A stretch of DNA of 59,723 nt from an uncultured Reyranella sp. (GCA_937919085.1 CALFRN010000348.1:1-59723); one strand, 5' to 3'. Counted from the stretch's first letter, positions 7,071 through 16,610 are shown. The notes: a model not told the origin generated them from the sequence alone. Made by a program: numbers and translations.

Positions 7071-8249
7071 TCAGTCGAGCCCGTTGCCGCCATAGAGCCA
7101 CTGCAGCGTGTCGAGCCACTGATCCTGGCTCTTGGCGCGCATAAGGTCATTGCGCAGCGCCGCGTGCGGGCCGTCGGGGTGATAGACGTGATCGCCCATG
7201 GCGCGCGACATCAGCTGTACCCGCGCGGTGCGCAGCACGCGACGGGCCTTGTAGGTGGCGAGCCCGGTCTCCAGCGAGTCGTGCTGCGAAAGCGAGTCGG
7301 CGAGGCACACCGCGTCCTCCATCGCCATGCAGGCGCCCTGGGCCATGTACTGCATCATCGGATGCGCGGCATCGCCCAGCAGCACCACGCGGCCGTCGAC
7401 CCAGGCATCGATGGGGTCGCGATCGCACAGCACCCACATGTGCCAGTCCTTGCCGTGGCGGATGATGTTCTGCGCCCGCTCGCAGACGTGGGTAAAGCCC
7501 TTGCGGACTTCCGCGACCGGCACCGGCTGGCCAGCGACCGGCTCGGGGGCGTGATTGTGATAGGTGACGACGAGGTTGAACACTTTCCAGCCCGACAGCG
7601 GGTAATGGACGATGTGGCACTTCGGCCCGGCCCACAGGGTGGCGGCGTTCCAGCGCAGATCCTCGGGCATCTGCTCCAGCGGGATCACCGAGCGATAGGT
7701 CGTGTGGCCGGAAATGCGCGGCGCGATGTCGCCCACGACCTGGCGGCGGACATGCGACCACAGGCCATCGGCGCCGACCAGGGCGCGGCCGCGCACCGCC
7801 TCGCCGCTGCCGAGCTTCGCGGCGACGCCCTTGTCGTCCTGATCGTAGCCGTCGACCTGGGCGTGCGTGCGCAGCGCGATCAGCGGATGGTCCTGGCAGG
7901 CCTTCAACAGAACGCCGTGCAGGTCGCCGCGATGAACGACGGCATAGGGATTGCCGAAGCGGGCGCGGAACTTGTCGCCGAGGTCGATATGGGTGATCTC
8001 ACCGTCGGCGATGGCATCCATCAGGCGAAGACTGTCGATATAGACCGCCATCCCGCGCGCCGCTTCGCCCACGCCCAGCCGGTCGAAGCAATGGAAGGCG
8101 TTGGGGCCGAGCTGGATGCCGGCGCCGATCTCACCCAGTCTGGCTGACTTTTCCAGCACCAGCGAGGCGATACCCTTCTGGGCCAGCGCCAACGCCGCCG
8201 CCAGCCCGCCGATGCCGCCTCCGGCGACCAGGATTCTATCTTGGTCCAC
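7071..8249 (-). CDS. FAD-dependent aromatic monooxygenase (3-hydroxybenzoate 6-hydroxylase-like)
   Basis: 392 residues. A class A flavoprotein hydroxylase: dinucleotide-binding GGGIGGLAAALALA at residues 10-23, the DG motif VGADGLWSHVRR near the middle, and the FAD ribityl motif GRVVLLGDAAHPMMQYMAQGA about two-thirds along. GIQLGPNAFHCFDRLGVG and the C-terminal LQWLYGGN resemble 3-hydroxybenzoate 6-monooxygenases, which form gentisate, though salicylate-type hydroxylases are close relatives. It is the last of three minus-strand genes and overlaps the CoA-transferase 3' end by 14 bases. No gentisate dioxygenase is nearby, so the substrate is inferred only from similarity. Confidence 0.8.
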   Translation of the reverse strand: MDQDRILVAGGGIGGLAAALALAQKGIASLVLEKSARLGEIGAGIQLGPNAFHCFDRLGVGEAARGMAVYIDSLRLMDAIADGEITHIDLGDKFRARFGNPYAVVHRGDLHGVLLKACQDHPLIALRTHAQVDGYDQDDKGVAAKLGSGEAVRGRALVGADGLWSHVRRQVVGDIAPRISGHTTYRSVIPLEQMPEDLRWNAATLWAGPKCHIVHYPLSGWKVFNLVVTYHNHAPEPVAGQPVPVAEVRKGFTHVCERAQNIIRHGKDWHMWVLCDRDPIDAWVDGRVVLLGDAAHPMMQYMAQGACMAMEDAVCLADSLSQHDSLETGLATYKARRVLRTARVQLMSRAMGDHVYHPDGPHAALRNDLMRAKSQDQWLDTLQWLYGGNGLD

Positions 8250-9450
8250 CTATCACCTTGTCGTCATGGAGCTTGGCAATCTCATGATCTGGCAGGCCGA
8301 TGATAGCCGAAAGAATCTCGTTCGTATGTTGTCCCAGCAACGGTGCCGGCCGTGGCGGCTGGCGCGGCGCGGCGCCGAACTGCAACGGCGAGGCCGCCAC
8401 TGGATAGCGGCCGATGCCGGGCTGGTCGAGGATGGTGAACAGGGGATTGTCGAGCACCGCCTCGCGGTCGGCCGCCAGTTCGCGGAACGTCTTGTAAGGC
8501 GCCCACAATGCCCCCGCCTTCATCAGGGCTGCCCCGATCTCCTCGGCGGTGCCCGACGCCACCCAGGGCGCGATCACGGCGCATAGCCGATGGCGGGCCT
8601 CCCAGCGGCCGGCGTCGCTCTTCAGGTCGACGCCGGTATCCTTCTCGATCTCGGCAAAGGCTTCCCTGAAGCCGCCAGCCGTCGCCAGCGCGTCGACATG
8701 GCGATCGGAGAAAATGCAGATCATCAGGAAGCGACCGTCCCTGGTGCGGAAGTCGCGGCCGAAGGTGCCGAAGATCTCGTTGCCGTATCGCGGCCGATCG
8801 ACGTCGTTGACCACGGCCTCGCCGATGTAGCCGAGGGCCGACGTCGCGGCGAGCGCCATGTCCTGCAGGGGCAAAACGATCTTCTGGCCCTCGCCCGTCA
8901 GGCGACGGTGGCGTTCGGCGGCGAGGATCGCCATGGCACCGGCATAGGCGGTGGCAAGATCCCATGGCGGCGCCACGGCGTTGACCGGGCCCTCGTGACC
9001 GGTCGGCCCCGTCACCATGGGAAACCCGGTGATGGCGTTGATGGTGTAGTCGACATGGGCACTGCCGTCGCGGGCGCCGATGATGTTGAGCGCGATAAGG
9101 TCGGCGCGCTTCCTGGCAAGCGCCTCATAAGCGAGCCAGCCGCGCGCCGGCATGTTGGTGGTGAAGATGCCGGCGCCTTCGCCCGGCGCCGTGATCAGCG
9201 CCGTCAGCAGCTCACGGCCCTTGGGATGACGCAGATCGACGGCGATCGAGCGCTTGCCCTTGTTCAGTCCCGCCCAATAGATCGACCGTCCATCCCCGGT
9301 GATCGGCCAACGGTCGCTGTCGAGGCCGCCGTTCAGATCGTCGAAGCGGATCACGTCGGCGCCCATCTGAGCCAGGGTCATGCCGCCAAGCGGCGCGGCG
9401 ATGAAGGCCGAGCCTTCGATGATGCGAAGGCCGGCGAGAATGCCCGTCAT
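8236..9450 (-). CDS. family III CoA-transferase (CaiB/BaiF)
   Basis: 404 residues. Family III transferases move CoA between carboxylic acids through an enzyme-Asp anhydride. Typical features are the N-terminal LRIIEGSAFIAAPLGGMTLAQMGADVIRFD, the GLNKGKRSIAVDLRHPKG block, and HVDYTINAITG, where Asp134 is the likely catalytic residue. The C-terminal WAPYKTFRELAADREAVLDNPLF block is also standard. It sits between an Old Yellow Enzyme gene (33 bases upstream) and a monooxygenase gene (14-base overlap), so the three probably act on one aromatic or unsaturated acid. The acid itself cannot be identified. The start ATG 9450 gives the usual family length. Confidence 0.88.
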   Translation of the reverse strand: MTGILAGLRIIEGSAFIAAPLGGMTLAQMGADVIRFDDLNGGLDSDRWPITGDGRSIYWAGLNKGKRSIAVDLRHPKGRELLTALITAPGEGAGIFTTNMPARGWLAYEALARKRADLIALNIIGARDGSAHVDYTINAITGFPMVTGPTGHEGPVNAVAPPWDLATAYAGAMAILAAERHRRLTGEGQKIVLPLQDMALAATSALGYIGEAVVNDVDRPRYGNEIFGTFGRDFRTRDGRFLMICIFSDRHVDALATAGGFREAFAEIEKDTGVDLKSDAGRWEARHRLCAVIAPWVASGTAEEIGAALMKAGALWAPYKTFRELAADREAVLDNPLFTILDQPGIGRYPVAASPLQFGAAPRQPPRPAPLLGQHTNEILSAIIGLPDHEIAKLHDDKVIGGPR

Positions 9451-9483
9451 ATGCGTTTCCTGCTTCTTTGTTTGTTTGCTGAC

Positions 9484-10623
9484 TTACTTCGGAAGATTGT
9501 TCTTTCGCTTCTCGAGCCACCAGCCGTACTCCGGCGTCCACATGTCGAAGTCGCTGTCGCAGCCCAGTTCCTGCGCGGCATGCAGCGCCCAGAACGGGTC
9601 GTAGAGGGCCTGGCGACCGATGGCGATCAGGTCGGCATCGCCGGCCTGCAGGATCGCCTCGGCCTGCGGCCCGTCGAGGATCAGGCCGACCGCCATGGTG
9701 GGAATGCCGGCGCCGCGCTTGACTGCGGCGGCGAAGGGCACCTGGAAGCCAAGCGAGCGCTTGACCGGCAGCGCTGTCGACAGGCCGGTGAGGCCGCCCG
9801 ATGAGGTGTCGACCACATCGATGCCGATCGCCTTCAGTTCCCTGGCATAGGCGATCGTATCCTCGACGTCCCAGCCGCCGGCGCCATCGACCGCCGAGAC
9901 GCGGATGAACATCGGCTTGTGCTCGGGCCAGTTGCTGCGCACCGCCTGCGCGGCGGCGAGCGGAAAGCGCATGCGGCCGGCGCGGTCGCCGCCGTACTGA
10001 TCATTGCGCGTGTTGCTGATCGGCGAGAGGAACTGGGCCAGCAGATAGCCGTGGGCACCATGGATCTCGATAACGTCGTAGCCCGCGGCATCGGCGCGCC
10101 GCGCTGCTTCGCCGAACTTCCTCACCAGCCCCTCGAGCTCGGGGGCGGCCAGTTGCCGGGGCGTCGGATATCCCTCGCCCGCCGGCACGGCGGACGGGCC
10201 GACCACTTCCCACTTCTTCCAGCCCGCCTCCCTGGGGCCGAGTTCACCGGGCTTGTCGAAGGAACGCGGCGTCGAGCCCTTGCGGCCGGCGTGGGTGATC
10301 TGGGTGGCCGCCAGTGCACCTTCCTGCTTGAGGAATCGCACCAGCCGCCTGTGGCTCTCGATCTGGGCGTCGTCCCACAGGCCGAGATCGCCCTGGGTGA
10401 CCCGGCCCTGCGGCTCGACGGCACAATTCTCGGTGAACACGATGCCGAACTTGCCGAGCGCGAACTTGCCGAGATGCACCAGGTGATAGTCGTTCACCTC
10501 GCCGTCGGTGGCGCGGTACTGCACCATGGGCGAGACGACGCAGCGATTGGGGGCGACGACGCCGCGCATCGTAAAGGGCGTGAACAGCAACGGCTTGGAC
10601 AAACTCAACTCCCCCTCTGACAT
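9484..10623 (-). CDS. Old Yellow Enzyme family oxidoreductase (YqjM-like)
   Basis: 379 residues, FMN-dependent TIM-barrel ene-reductase. Seen: KPLLFTPFTMRGVVAPNRCVVSPMVQYRATDG at the N-terminus, ATQITHAGRKGS, the long GYDVIEIHGAHGYLLAQFLSP motif, TRNDQYGGDRAGRMRF, and the FMN phosphate loop DADLIAIGRQALYDPFW. The YqjM position usually holding Cys (SPMCQY) is Val here. Such enzymes reduce activated C=C bonds, and relatives act on 2,4-dienoyl-CoA or 2-aminobenzoyl-CoA. It heads the OYE / CoA-transferase / monooxygenase operon and is divergent from the amidohydrolase at 10682 across 58 bases. Confidence 0.9.
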   Translation of the reverse strand: MSEGELSLSKPLLFTPFTMRGVVAPNRCVVSPMVQYRATDGEVNDYHLVHLGKFALGKFGIVFTENCAVEPQGRVTQGDLGLWDDAQIESHRRLVRFLKQEGALAATQITHAGRKGSTPRSFDKPGELGPREAGWKKWEVVGPSAVPAGEGYPTPRQLAAPELEGLVRKFGEAARRADAAGYDVIEIHGAHGYLLAQFLSPISNTRNDQYGGDRAGRMRFPLAAAQAVRSNWPEHKPMFIRVSAVDGAGGWDVEDTIAYARELKAIGIDVVDTSSGGLTGLSTALPVKRSLGFQVPFAAAVKRGAGIPTMAVGLILDGPQAEAILQAGDADLIAIGRQALYDPFWALHAAQELGCDSDFDMWTPEYGWWLEKRKNNLPK

Positions 10624-10681
10624 TTCCTGGCGGAACGGCAGAACATAGACCGGACCACCTCTCCGGGCCTATCCTTCCGGC

Positions 10682-12388
10682 ATGTTTGACCTCGTCATCC
10701 GAAACGGAACCGTGATCGATGGCTCCGGCGCCCCTCGCCGTACCGCCGATGTCGCAGTGCAAGATGGAAGAATCGCGGCAGTCGGTCCCGGACTGGGCAC
10801 GGCCAGGCGGGAGGTCGACGCCGCCGGCCTGGTCGTGGCACCGGGCTTCGTCGACATCCACACGCACTACGACGGTCAAGCGACCTGGGATCCGTTCGTG
10901 ACGCCCAGCTCGTGGCACGGCGTCACCACCACGATTTTCGGCAATTGCGGTGTCGGCTTCGCACCGGTGCGGCCCGGTGCCTCGGGCTATCTCATCAACC
11001 TGATGGAAGGCGTCGAGGATATTCCCGGCACCGTCCTCAGCGAAGGCGTGAAGTTCAATTGGGAATCCTTCCCCGACTATCTCGACGCGCTGGCCTCGAT
11101 GAACCGCGCCGTCGACGTGGCGGCCCAGCTGCCGCACGGCGCGCTGCGCTTCTATGTCATGGGCGACCGCGGCGCCGAGCACGCCGAAGTGCCGAGCGAG
11201 CGCGAGATCGAGGAGATGGCGCGGCTCACCGAAGAGGCGCTGCACGCCGGCGCCATGGGCTTCACGACCTCGCGCACCACCAAGCACAAGGCCCGCGACG
11301 GCCGCTTTACGCCCTCGTTGTCGGCCCGCGAGGCCGAACTGCTGGGCATCGTCCAGGGCATGAAACGCGCCGGCCGCGGTGTGATCGAGGTGAACTCCGA
11401 CTTCGGCCCCGGCGAATTCGAGGCTCTGGAAGCAGCGGCGACTCTGGCCGGCCGGCCGCTCTCCTGCCTGTTGGTCCAGGTCGATGCCCAGCCGGAGCTG
11501 TGGCGCGACACGCTGGCCAACATCCATCGTATGCGCGCCACGGGCCGCGACGCCAATGCGCAGGTGGGCTCCCGCCCGATCGGCGTGATCATGGGACTGG
11601 AAACCACCGTTCATCCGTTCGTCGCCCATCCGGTATGGCGCGAGCTGCGCGATCTCACGCCGGCTGAGCGTTATCGGCGCCTGGTCGCCGATGCCGGTTT
11701 GCGCCGGCGCCTGCTCGCACCGCGCACCGAGGGCGGCGCGCCTGCATTCATGGGCGAAGCGTTCCACAAGATGTTTCCCATCGCCGACCGGCCGGACTAC
11801 GAGCCCGATCTCGCCAACTCGGTCGCCGCCATTGCCGAACGTAGTGGCCGCACGCCGCAGGAAGTCGCGCTCGAGGCGATCCTCGCGCTGGGCGGCAAGG
11901 GGCTGCTGATGCTGCCGTTCGAGAACTACGCCGCCGGCAGCCTCGACGTGGTGCACGAGATGATCACCGATCCCGCCACGGTGTTGGGCGTGGCCGACGG
12001 CGGCGCCCATGTCGGCGTGATCTGCGATGCCTCCTCGCCGACCTCGTTGCTGACCCTGTGGGGCCGCGACCGCACGCGCGGGCCCCGGCTCGGTCTCGAG
12101 TTCCTGATCGCCAAGCAGACGCGCGGCACGGCGCTGTCCTACGGTCTCGCCGATCGCGGCCTGCTGGCGCCCGGCCACAAGGCCGACATCAATATCATCG
12201 ACTTCGGTGCGCTCTGCCTGAAGCGTCCCGAGGTGGTCTATGACCTGCCGGCCGGCGGCCGCCGCCTGATCCAGCGCGCATCGGGCTACCGCCACACCTT
12301 CGTATCGGGGGTCGAGACGGTACGTGATGACGAACTGACCGGCGAACGTCCGGGCCGGCTCGTGCGCGGGGCTCAGACCGTCATGTGA
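10682..12388 (+). CDS. D-aminoacylase-like amidohydrolase
   Basis: 568 residues. A metal-dependent amidohydrolase of the N-acyl-D-amino-acid deacylase group: N-terminal MFDLVIRNGTVIDGSGAP, metal site HTHYDGQATWDP (residues about 60-71), GNCGVGFAP with the Cys that bridges metal in D-aminoacylase, a VADGGAHVG Asp/His motif near residue 440, and the closing KADINIIDFGAL. Several dihydropyrimidinase and dihydroorotase relatives share this frame, but the HTHYDGQ-GNCG pair favours D-aminoacylase. It is cytoplasmic. Its last 16 bases overlap the 3' end of convergent urtE. Actual substrate unknown. Confidence 0.85.
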   Translation: MFDLVIRNGTVIDGSGAPRRTADVAVQDGRIAAVGPGLGTARREVDAAGLVVAPGFVDIHTHYDGQATWDPFVTPSSWHGVTTTIFGNCGVGFAPVRPGASGYLINLMEGVEDIPGTVLSEGVKFNWESFPDYLDALASMNRAVDVAAQLPHGALRFYVMGDRGAEHAEVPSEREIEEMARLTEEALHAGAMGFTTSRTTKHKARDGRFTPSLSAREAELLGIVQGMKRAGRGVIEVNSDFGPGEFEALEAAATLAGRPLSCLLVQVDAQPELWRDTLANIHRMRATGRDANAQVGSRPIGVIMGLETTVHPFVAHPVWRELRDLTPAERYRRLVADAGLRRRLLAPRTEGGAPAFMGEAFHKMFPIADRPDYEPDLANSVAAIAERSGRTPQEVALEAILALGGKGLLMLPFENYAAGSLDVVHEMITDPATVLGVADGGAHVGVICDASSPTSLLTLWGRDRTRGPRLGLEFLIAKQTRGTALSYGLADRGLLAPGHKADINIIDFGALCLKRPEVVYDLPAGGRRLIQRASGYRHTFVSGVETVRDDELTGERPGRLVRGAQTVM

Positions 12389-13074
12389 CGGCGCACGGCA
12401 TCCGCATCGAATGTCTCGCGGGTGCCGGACATCACGACCTCGCCGCGGTCCATGACCGCAAAGTCGTCGGCAAGCTCGTGGGCGAAATCGAGATACTGCT
12501 CGACCAGCAGGATCGCCATGTCGCCGCGCTCGCGCAGGTAGGTGATGGCGCGGCCGATATCCTTGATGACCGAGGGCTGGATGCCTTCGGTCGGCTCGTC
12601 GAGGAGCAGGAGCTTGGGCCGCATCGTCAGCGCGCGACCGATCGCGAGCTGCTGCTGCTGGCCGCCGGAAAGATCGCCGCCGCGGCGCTTCAGCATCGAT
12701 TGCAGGACGGGGAAAAGCTCGAACACCTCGTCCGGCACCTTCTTGTGCTCGCGGCTCACCGGCGCGAAGCCGGTCTCGAGATTCTCCTTCACCGTCAGCA
12801 ACGGGAAGATCTCGCGTCCCTGCGGGACAAGCGCCACACCGCGGCGCGCCCGCTCGTAGGGCGCCAGCTTCGAGACTTCCTGGCCATCGACCTGGATGGT
12901 GCCCGAGGCAATGGACTGCATGCCGGAGATTGCGCGCAGCAGGCTGGTCTTGCCGACGCCGTTGCGGCCGAGCAGGCAGGTGACGCGACCGATCGTGGCC
13001 GTCAGCGATACGCCGCGCAACGCCTGGGCGGCACCGTAGTAGAGATTGACGTTCTGGGCTGAAAGCATTGTCAT
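12373..13074 (-). CDS. urtE: urea ABC transporter ATPase UrtE
   Basis: 233 residues. ABC ATPase of the branched-chain-amino-acid/urea class (LivF-like). Walker A GRNGVGKT near residue 36, signature LSGGQQQQLAIGRAL near 137 and Walker B LLLLDEPTEG are all intact. The GIQPSVIKDIGRAI segment is typical of UrtE. ATG 13074 overlaps the urtD stop in an ATGA, so it is coupled to urtD. It is the last gene of urtABCDE. Its 3' end runs 16 bases into the convergent amidohydrolase gene, so no separate terminator fits between them. Confidence 0.95.
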   Translation of the reverse strand: MTMLSAQNVNLYYGAAQALRGVSLTATIGRVTCLLGRNGVGKTSLLRAISGMQSIASGTIQVDGQEVSKLAPYERARRGVALVPQGREIFPLLTVKENLETGFAPVSREHKKVPDEVFELFPVLQSMLKRRGGDLSGGQQQQLAIGRALTMRPKLLLLDEPTEGIQPSVIKDIGRAITYLRERGDMAILLVEQYLDFAHELADDFAVMDRGEVVMSGTRETFDADAVRRHMTV

Positions 13075-13841
13075 CGCCCGAGATACACTTCGACAACGCG
13101 CGGGTCGGCGCTGACCTGGTCGAGCGATCCCTCGGCCAGGGTCGAGCCCTCGTGCAGCACGGTCACCTTGACGCCGAGCGCGCGCACGAAACTCATGTCG
13201 TGCTCGACCACGACGACCGAATGCGACTTGTTGACCTCGCGCAGCACCTGCGCGGTCGTCTCGGTCTCCACGTCGGTCATGCCCGCGACCGGCTCGTCGA
13301 CCAGCATCAGCTTGGGATTCTGTGCCAGCAGCATGCCGATCTCGAGCCACTGCTTCTGGCCGTGGCTCAGTCGAGCGCCCAGCATGTGCTGCTGCGGGCC
13401 CATGCGAATGATCGACAGGATCTCCTCCAGCCGGTCGTTCTCGGCCTTGCTGGGCACCGCCGTCAGCAGCCGATACCAGCTCCGCATGCCGGCCAGCGCC
13501 AGCAGGAGATTGTCGCGCACCGTATGGTTCTCGAACACGGTGGGCTTCTGGAATTTGCGACCAATACCCAAGGTGGCGATGTTGGCTTCATCGAGCTTGG
13601 TGAGATCGGCGGCTCCATCGAACACCACCTCGCCCGAATCGGGCCGGGTCTTGCCGGTGATGACATCCATCATGGTGGTCTTGCCGGCACCGTTGGGCCC
13701 GATGATCGCCCGCATCTCGCCCGGCTCGATCAGCAGGGAGAGGTTGTTCAGCGCCCTGAAGCCGTCGAACGAGACGCTGACGCCGCTGAGATAGAGCAGT
13801 GCCGACGTGCTGCGCACGTGAGTGATGCCGGGGGCCGTCAC
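13071..13841 (-). CDS. urtD: urea ABC transporter ATPase UrtD
   Basis: 256 residues from GTG 13841, which overlaps the urtC stop as GTGA. LivG-like ATPase: Walker A GPNGAGKT, the signature LSHGQKQWLEIGMLLA (the LSHGQ form is characteristic of UrtD) and Walker B LMLVDEPVAGM. The long insert between Walker A and signature (RSWYRLLTAVPSKAENDRLEEIL) also matches UrtD. It energises urea import with UrtE through the UrtB/UrtC channel. No earlier ATG gives a sensible N-terminus, so the GTG start is well supported. Confidence 0.94.
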   Translation of the reverse strand: MTAPGITHVRSTSALLYLSGVSVSFDGFRALNNLSLLIEPGEMRAIIGPNGAGKTTMMDVITGKTRPDSGEVVFDGAADLTKLDEANIATLGIGRKFQKPTVFENHTVRDNLLLALAGMRSWYRLLTAVPSKAENDRLEEILSIIRMGPQQHMLGARLSHGQKQWLEIGMLLAQNPKLMLVDEPVAGMTDVETETTAQVLREVNKSHSVVVVEHDMSFVRALGVKVTVLHEGSTLAEGSLDQVSADPRVVEVYLGR

Positions 13842-14956
13842 GCCGCAGCCCTCGCCCGTCGCTCGCGCGACCGGTTCACGAACTGGTTCCACAGACCGAC
13901 GACGCCCTTGGGCAGCAGCAGTGTCACGACGATGAACAGGGCACCGAGCGCGAACAGCCAGACCTCCGGCAGCGCACCGGTGAGCCAGGTCTTGCCGAAA
14001 TTCACGATGAAGGCACCGATCACCGGACCGATCAGCGTGCCACGGCCGCCGACCGCGACCCATAGCACGGCCTCGATCGAATTGCCGGGCGAGAACTCGC
14101 TGGGATTGATGATGCCGACCTGCGGCACGTAGAGCGCGCCGGCGACGCCGGCCATCGCCGCCGACAGCACGAAGACGAACAGCTTGTAGCGCTCGACCCG
14201 ATAGCCCAGGAAACGCATGCGGCTTTCGGCGTCGCGCACGGCGGTCAGGGCCTTGCCGAAGCGCGAGCCGACGATGGCGGCGGAGATCACCAGGAATATC
14301 GCCAGCGCGAGCGCCGAGACAAAGCACAGCACCGCACGCGTCGTGTCGGACTGGACCGAGTAGCCGAGGATATCCTTGAAGTCGGTCATGCCGTTGTTGC
14401 CGCCCAGCCCCATGTCGTTGCGGAAGAAAGCCAGCAGCAGGGCGAAGGTCATTGCCTGGGTGATGATCGAGAGATAGACGCCGGTGACGCGGCTGCGGAA
14501 GGCGAACCAGCCGAGCGCCAGTGCCAGCACGCTGGGCACCAGCACGATCATCGGCGCAGCGAACCAGAAGCTGTCGAAGCCGTGCCAGAACCAGGGCAGC
14601 TCCTTGTAGTTCAGGAACACCATGAAGTCGGGCAGGACGGGATTGCCGTACACCCCGCGCGTACCGATCTGGCGCATCAGGTACATGCCCATGCAATAGC
14701 CGCCGAGCGCAAAGAAGGCGGCGTGGCCGAGCGTGAGGATGCCGCAGAAGCCCCATACGAGATCGACCGCCAGCGCCAGCGAGGCGTAACAGAGATACTT
14801 GCCGACGAGCTGGACCGCCCAGGACGGCATGCGAAATGCGCTGTCCGCCGGCAGGAGCAGGTTCGACAACGGCACGAGGATGCCGACCGCCAAAACCAGC
14901 AGGACGAACAGGCGCAGGTTGCGGGTCATGCCCTGCCAGAGGAAACGTGTGACCAT
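13838..14956 (-). CDS. urtC: urea ABC transporter permease UrtC
   Basis: 372 residues. LivM-like inner-membrane permease with about nine or ten hydrophobic helices, the first near residues 15-36. Family motifs include SLALAVDLVWGFCGILTLGHAAFFALGGYCMG, GVYLSIITQAMTFA, NNGMTDF and the EAA-like loop ALTAVRDAESRMRFLGYRVERYKLFVFVLSA. It starts 13 bases after the urtB stop and ends in a GTGA overlap with urtD. The basic C-terminal tail (NRSRERRARAAA) is cytoplasmic by prediction. Confidence 0.94.
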   Translation of the reverse strand: MVTRFLWQGMTRNLRLFVLLVLAVGILVPLSNLLLPADSAFRMPSWAVQLVGKYLCYASLALAVDLVWGFCGILTLGHAAFFALGGYCMGMYLMRQIGTRGVYGNPVLPDFMVFLNYKELPWFWHGFDSFWFAAPMIVLVPSVLALALGWFAFRSRVTGVYLSIITQAMTFALLLAFFRNDMGLGGNNGMTDFKDILGYSVQSDTTRAVLCFVSALALAIFLVISAAIVGSRFGKALTAVRDAESRMRFLGYRVERYKLFVFVLSAAMAGVAGALYVPQVGIINPSEFSPGNSIEAVLWVAVGGRGTLIGPVIGAFIVNFGKTWLTGALPEVWLFALGALFIVVTLLLPKGVVGLWNQFVNRSRERRARAAA

Positions 14957-14969
14957 TATTCGACCGCTT

Positions 14970-16580
14970 TCATTCGACCGAGCGGCCCTTCAGAGCGAAC
15001 AGCCCGCGCGGCCGGCGCTGGATGAACATGATGATGAACACCAGCACCAGGATCTTGCCCAGTACGGCACCGGCATAGGGCTCGAGGAACTTGTTGACGA
15101 CACCCAGCGTCAGCGCGCCGATCAGTGTGCCGAACAGGTTTCCGACGCCACCGAACACCACGACCATGAAGGAATCGATGATGTAGCCCTGACCCAGATT
15201 GGGGCTGACATTGTCGATCTGACTCAACGCCACACCGGCCAGGCCGGCGATGCCTGAACCGAGGCCGAAGGTCAGCGCGTCGACCCGCGGCGTGCGGATG
15301 CCCACCGCCGCCGCCATCGGGCGGTTCTGAGTCACCGCGCGCATGTAGAGGCCGAGCGGCGTCTTGCGCAACAGCAGGATCAGCGAGGCGAAGACGATCA
15401 GCGCGAACACCACGATCCAGAGACGTCCATAGGTGATGTTGAGTTGTCCGAGCTGGAAGGCGCCCGACATCCACGACGGGGCCCCGACCTCGCGGTTGGA
15501 CGAGCCAAAGATCGAGCGCACCGCCTGCTGCAGCACCAGCGACAGTCCCCAGGTCGCGAGCAGCGTGTCGAGCGGACGGCCGTAGAGAAAGCGGATGATG
15601 GTGCGTTCGATCAGAATGCCGATGGCGCCCGAAACGACGAAGGCAAGCGGCAGTGCGATCACCAGCGAGACATCGAACAGATGCGGCGCCGACGTGCGGA
15701 TGACGTCCTGGACGACGAAGGTCGTGTAGGCGCCCAGCATGACCATCTCGCCGTGCGCCATGTTGATCACGCCCATGGTGCCGAAGGTGATGGCGAGCCC
15801 GATGGCGGCCAGCAGCAGCACGGAACCCAGCGAAATGCCGTACCAGATGTTCTGCGCCATCTGCCACGCGGCCAGCGACTGCTCGATCGAGGCGGCAGCG
15901 GTCGCGGCAGCCGTCTTGACCTCGCCGTCGGAGGCGGCGGCGACGGTCATCAGGATACCGAGCGAATCGCGGTCGGCGCGGTCACGAACCAGGGCGATCG
16001 CGGCGAGCTTCTGCGATGCCGGAGCGTCGGAGCCGAGCACGATGGCAGCACGCGCCTCGCTCATCGAGCGCTTGATACGGGGATCCTTCTCGGCGGCAAG
16101 GGCTTCGTCCAGGGCCGCGAGCGCCGTTGCGTCGCGACGCGTGAAAAGTGAGTCGGCTGCCTCGGCGCGGATCCGCGGATTGGGGCTCATCAGGGTGAGC
16201 GAGCCGACGGCGGCTTCGATGACGCCGCGCAGCCGGTTGTTGACCCGCACACGTTCGAGGTCGGCGTCGACGGCACTGCCGGCCGATTTGCCGGAGATCG
16301 CTTCGCTCAGCGCCAGCCTGTTGCCGTCGACCTTGCCGATGACCGCGAGCTTGTCGGAATTGCGGGTGTAAAGCTGACCAGCAGCAAGGGCTTCGAGGAT
16401 CGGCACGGCGCGTTCCTCGCCCGAGGCCGCCAGTGCGGTTATTGCTGCCGCGCGCTCGCTCAAACCGCCGGAGGTAAGATTCCCGACGAGGGCAGTGAGG
16501 TCGGCGGCGAGGGCCGTTCCGGCGAGCGCCAGCGATGCCAGCACGGAGAGCAGGACCGAGAGCGGTCGATGAAGAAGCAT
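14970..16580 (-). CDS. urtB: urea ABC transporter permease UrtB
   Basis: 536 residues from ATG 16580. The N-terminus is a signal peptide (MLLHRPLSVLLSVLASLALA, cleavage after ALA). Residues about 25-225 form the helical repeat domain found before the membrane part in UrtB but absent from LivH, rich in Ala/Leu/Arg (AAITALAASGEERAVPILEAL and similar). The permease part from about 245 has GISLGSVLLLAAIGLAITFGTMGVINMAHGEM and AAAVGIRTPRVDALTFGLGSGIAGLAG. A GC-rich hairpin lies in the 77-base gap before it. It forms the urea pore with UrtC. Confidence 0.95.
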   Translation of the reverse strand: MLLHRPLSVLLSVLASLALAGTALAADLTALVGNLTSGGLSERAAAITALAASGEERAVPILEALAAGQLYTRNSDKLAVIGKVDGNRLALSEAISGKSAGSAVDADLERVRVNNRLRGVIEAAVGSLTLMSPNPRIRAEAADSLFTRRDATALAALDEALAAEKDPRIKRSMSEARAAIVLGSDAPASQKLAAIALVRDRADRDSLGILMTVAAASDGEVKTAAATAAASIEQSLAAWQMAQNIWYGISLGSVLLLAAIGLAITFGTMGVINMAHGEMVMLGAYTTFVVQDVIRTSAPHLFDVSLVIALPLAFVVSGAIGILIERTIIRFLYGRPLDTLLATWGLSLVLQQAVRSIFGSSNREVGAPSWMSGAFQLGQLNITYGRLWIVVFALIVFASLILLLRKTPLGLYMRAVTQNRPMAAAVGIRTPRVDALTFGLGSGIAGLAGVALSQIDNVSPNLGQGYIIDSFMVVVFGGVGNLFGTLIGALTLGVVNKFLEPYAGAVLGKILVLVFIIMFIQRRPRGLFALKGRSVE

Positions 16581-16610
16581 GCGCTGTGACTTGACCCCGG
16601 GAGATGGAAA

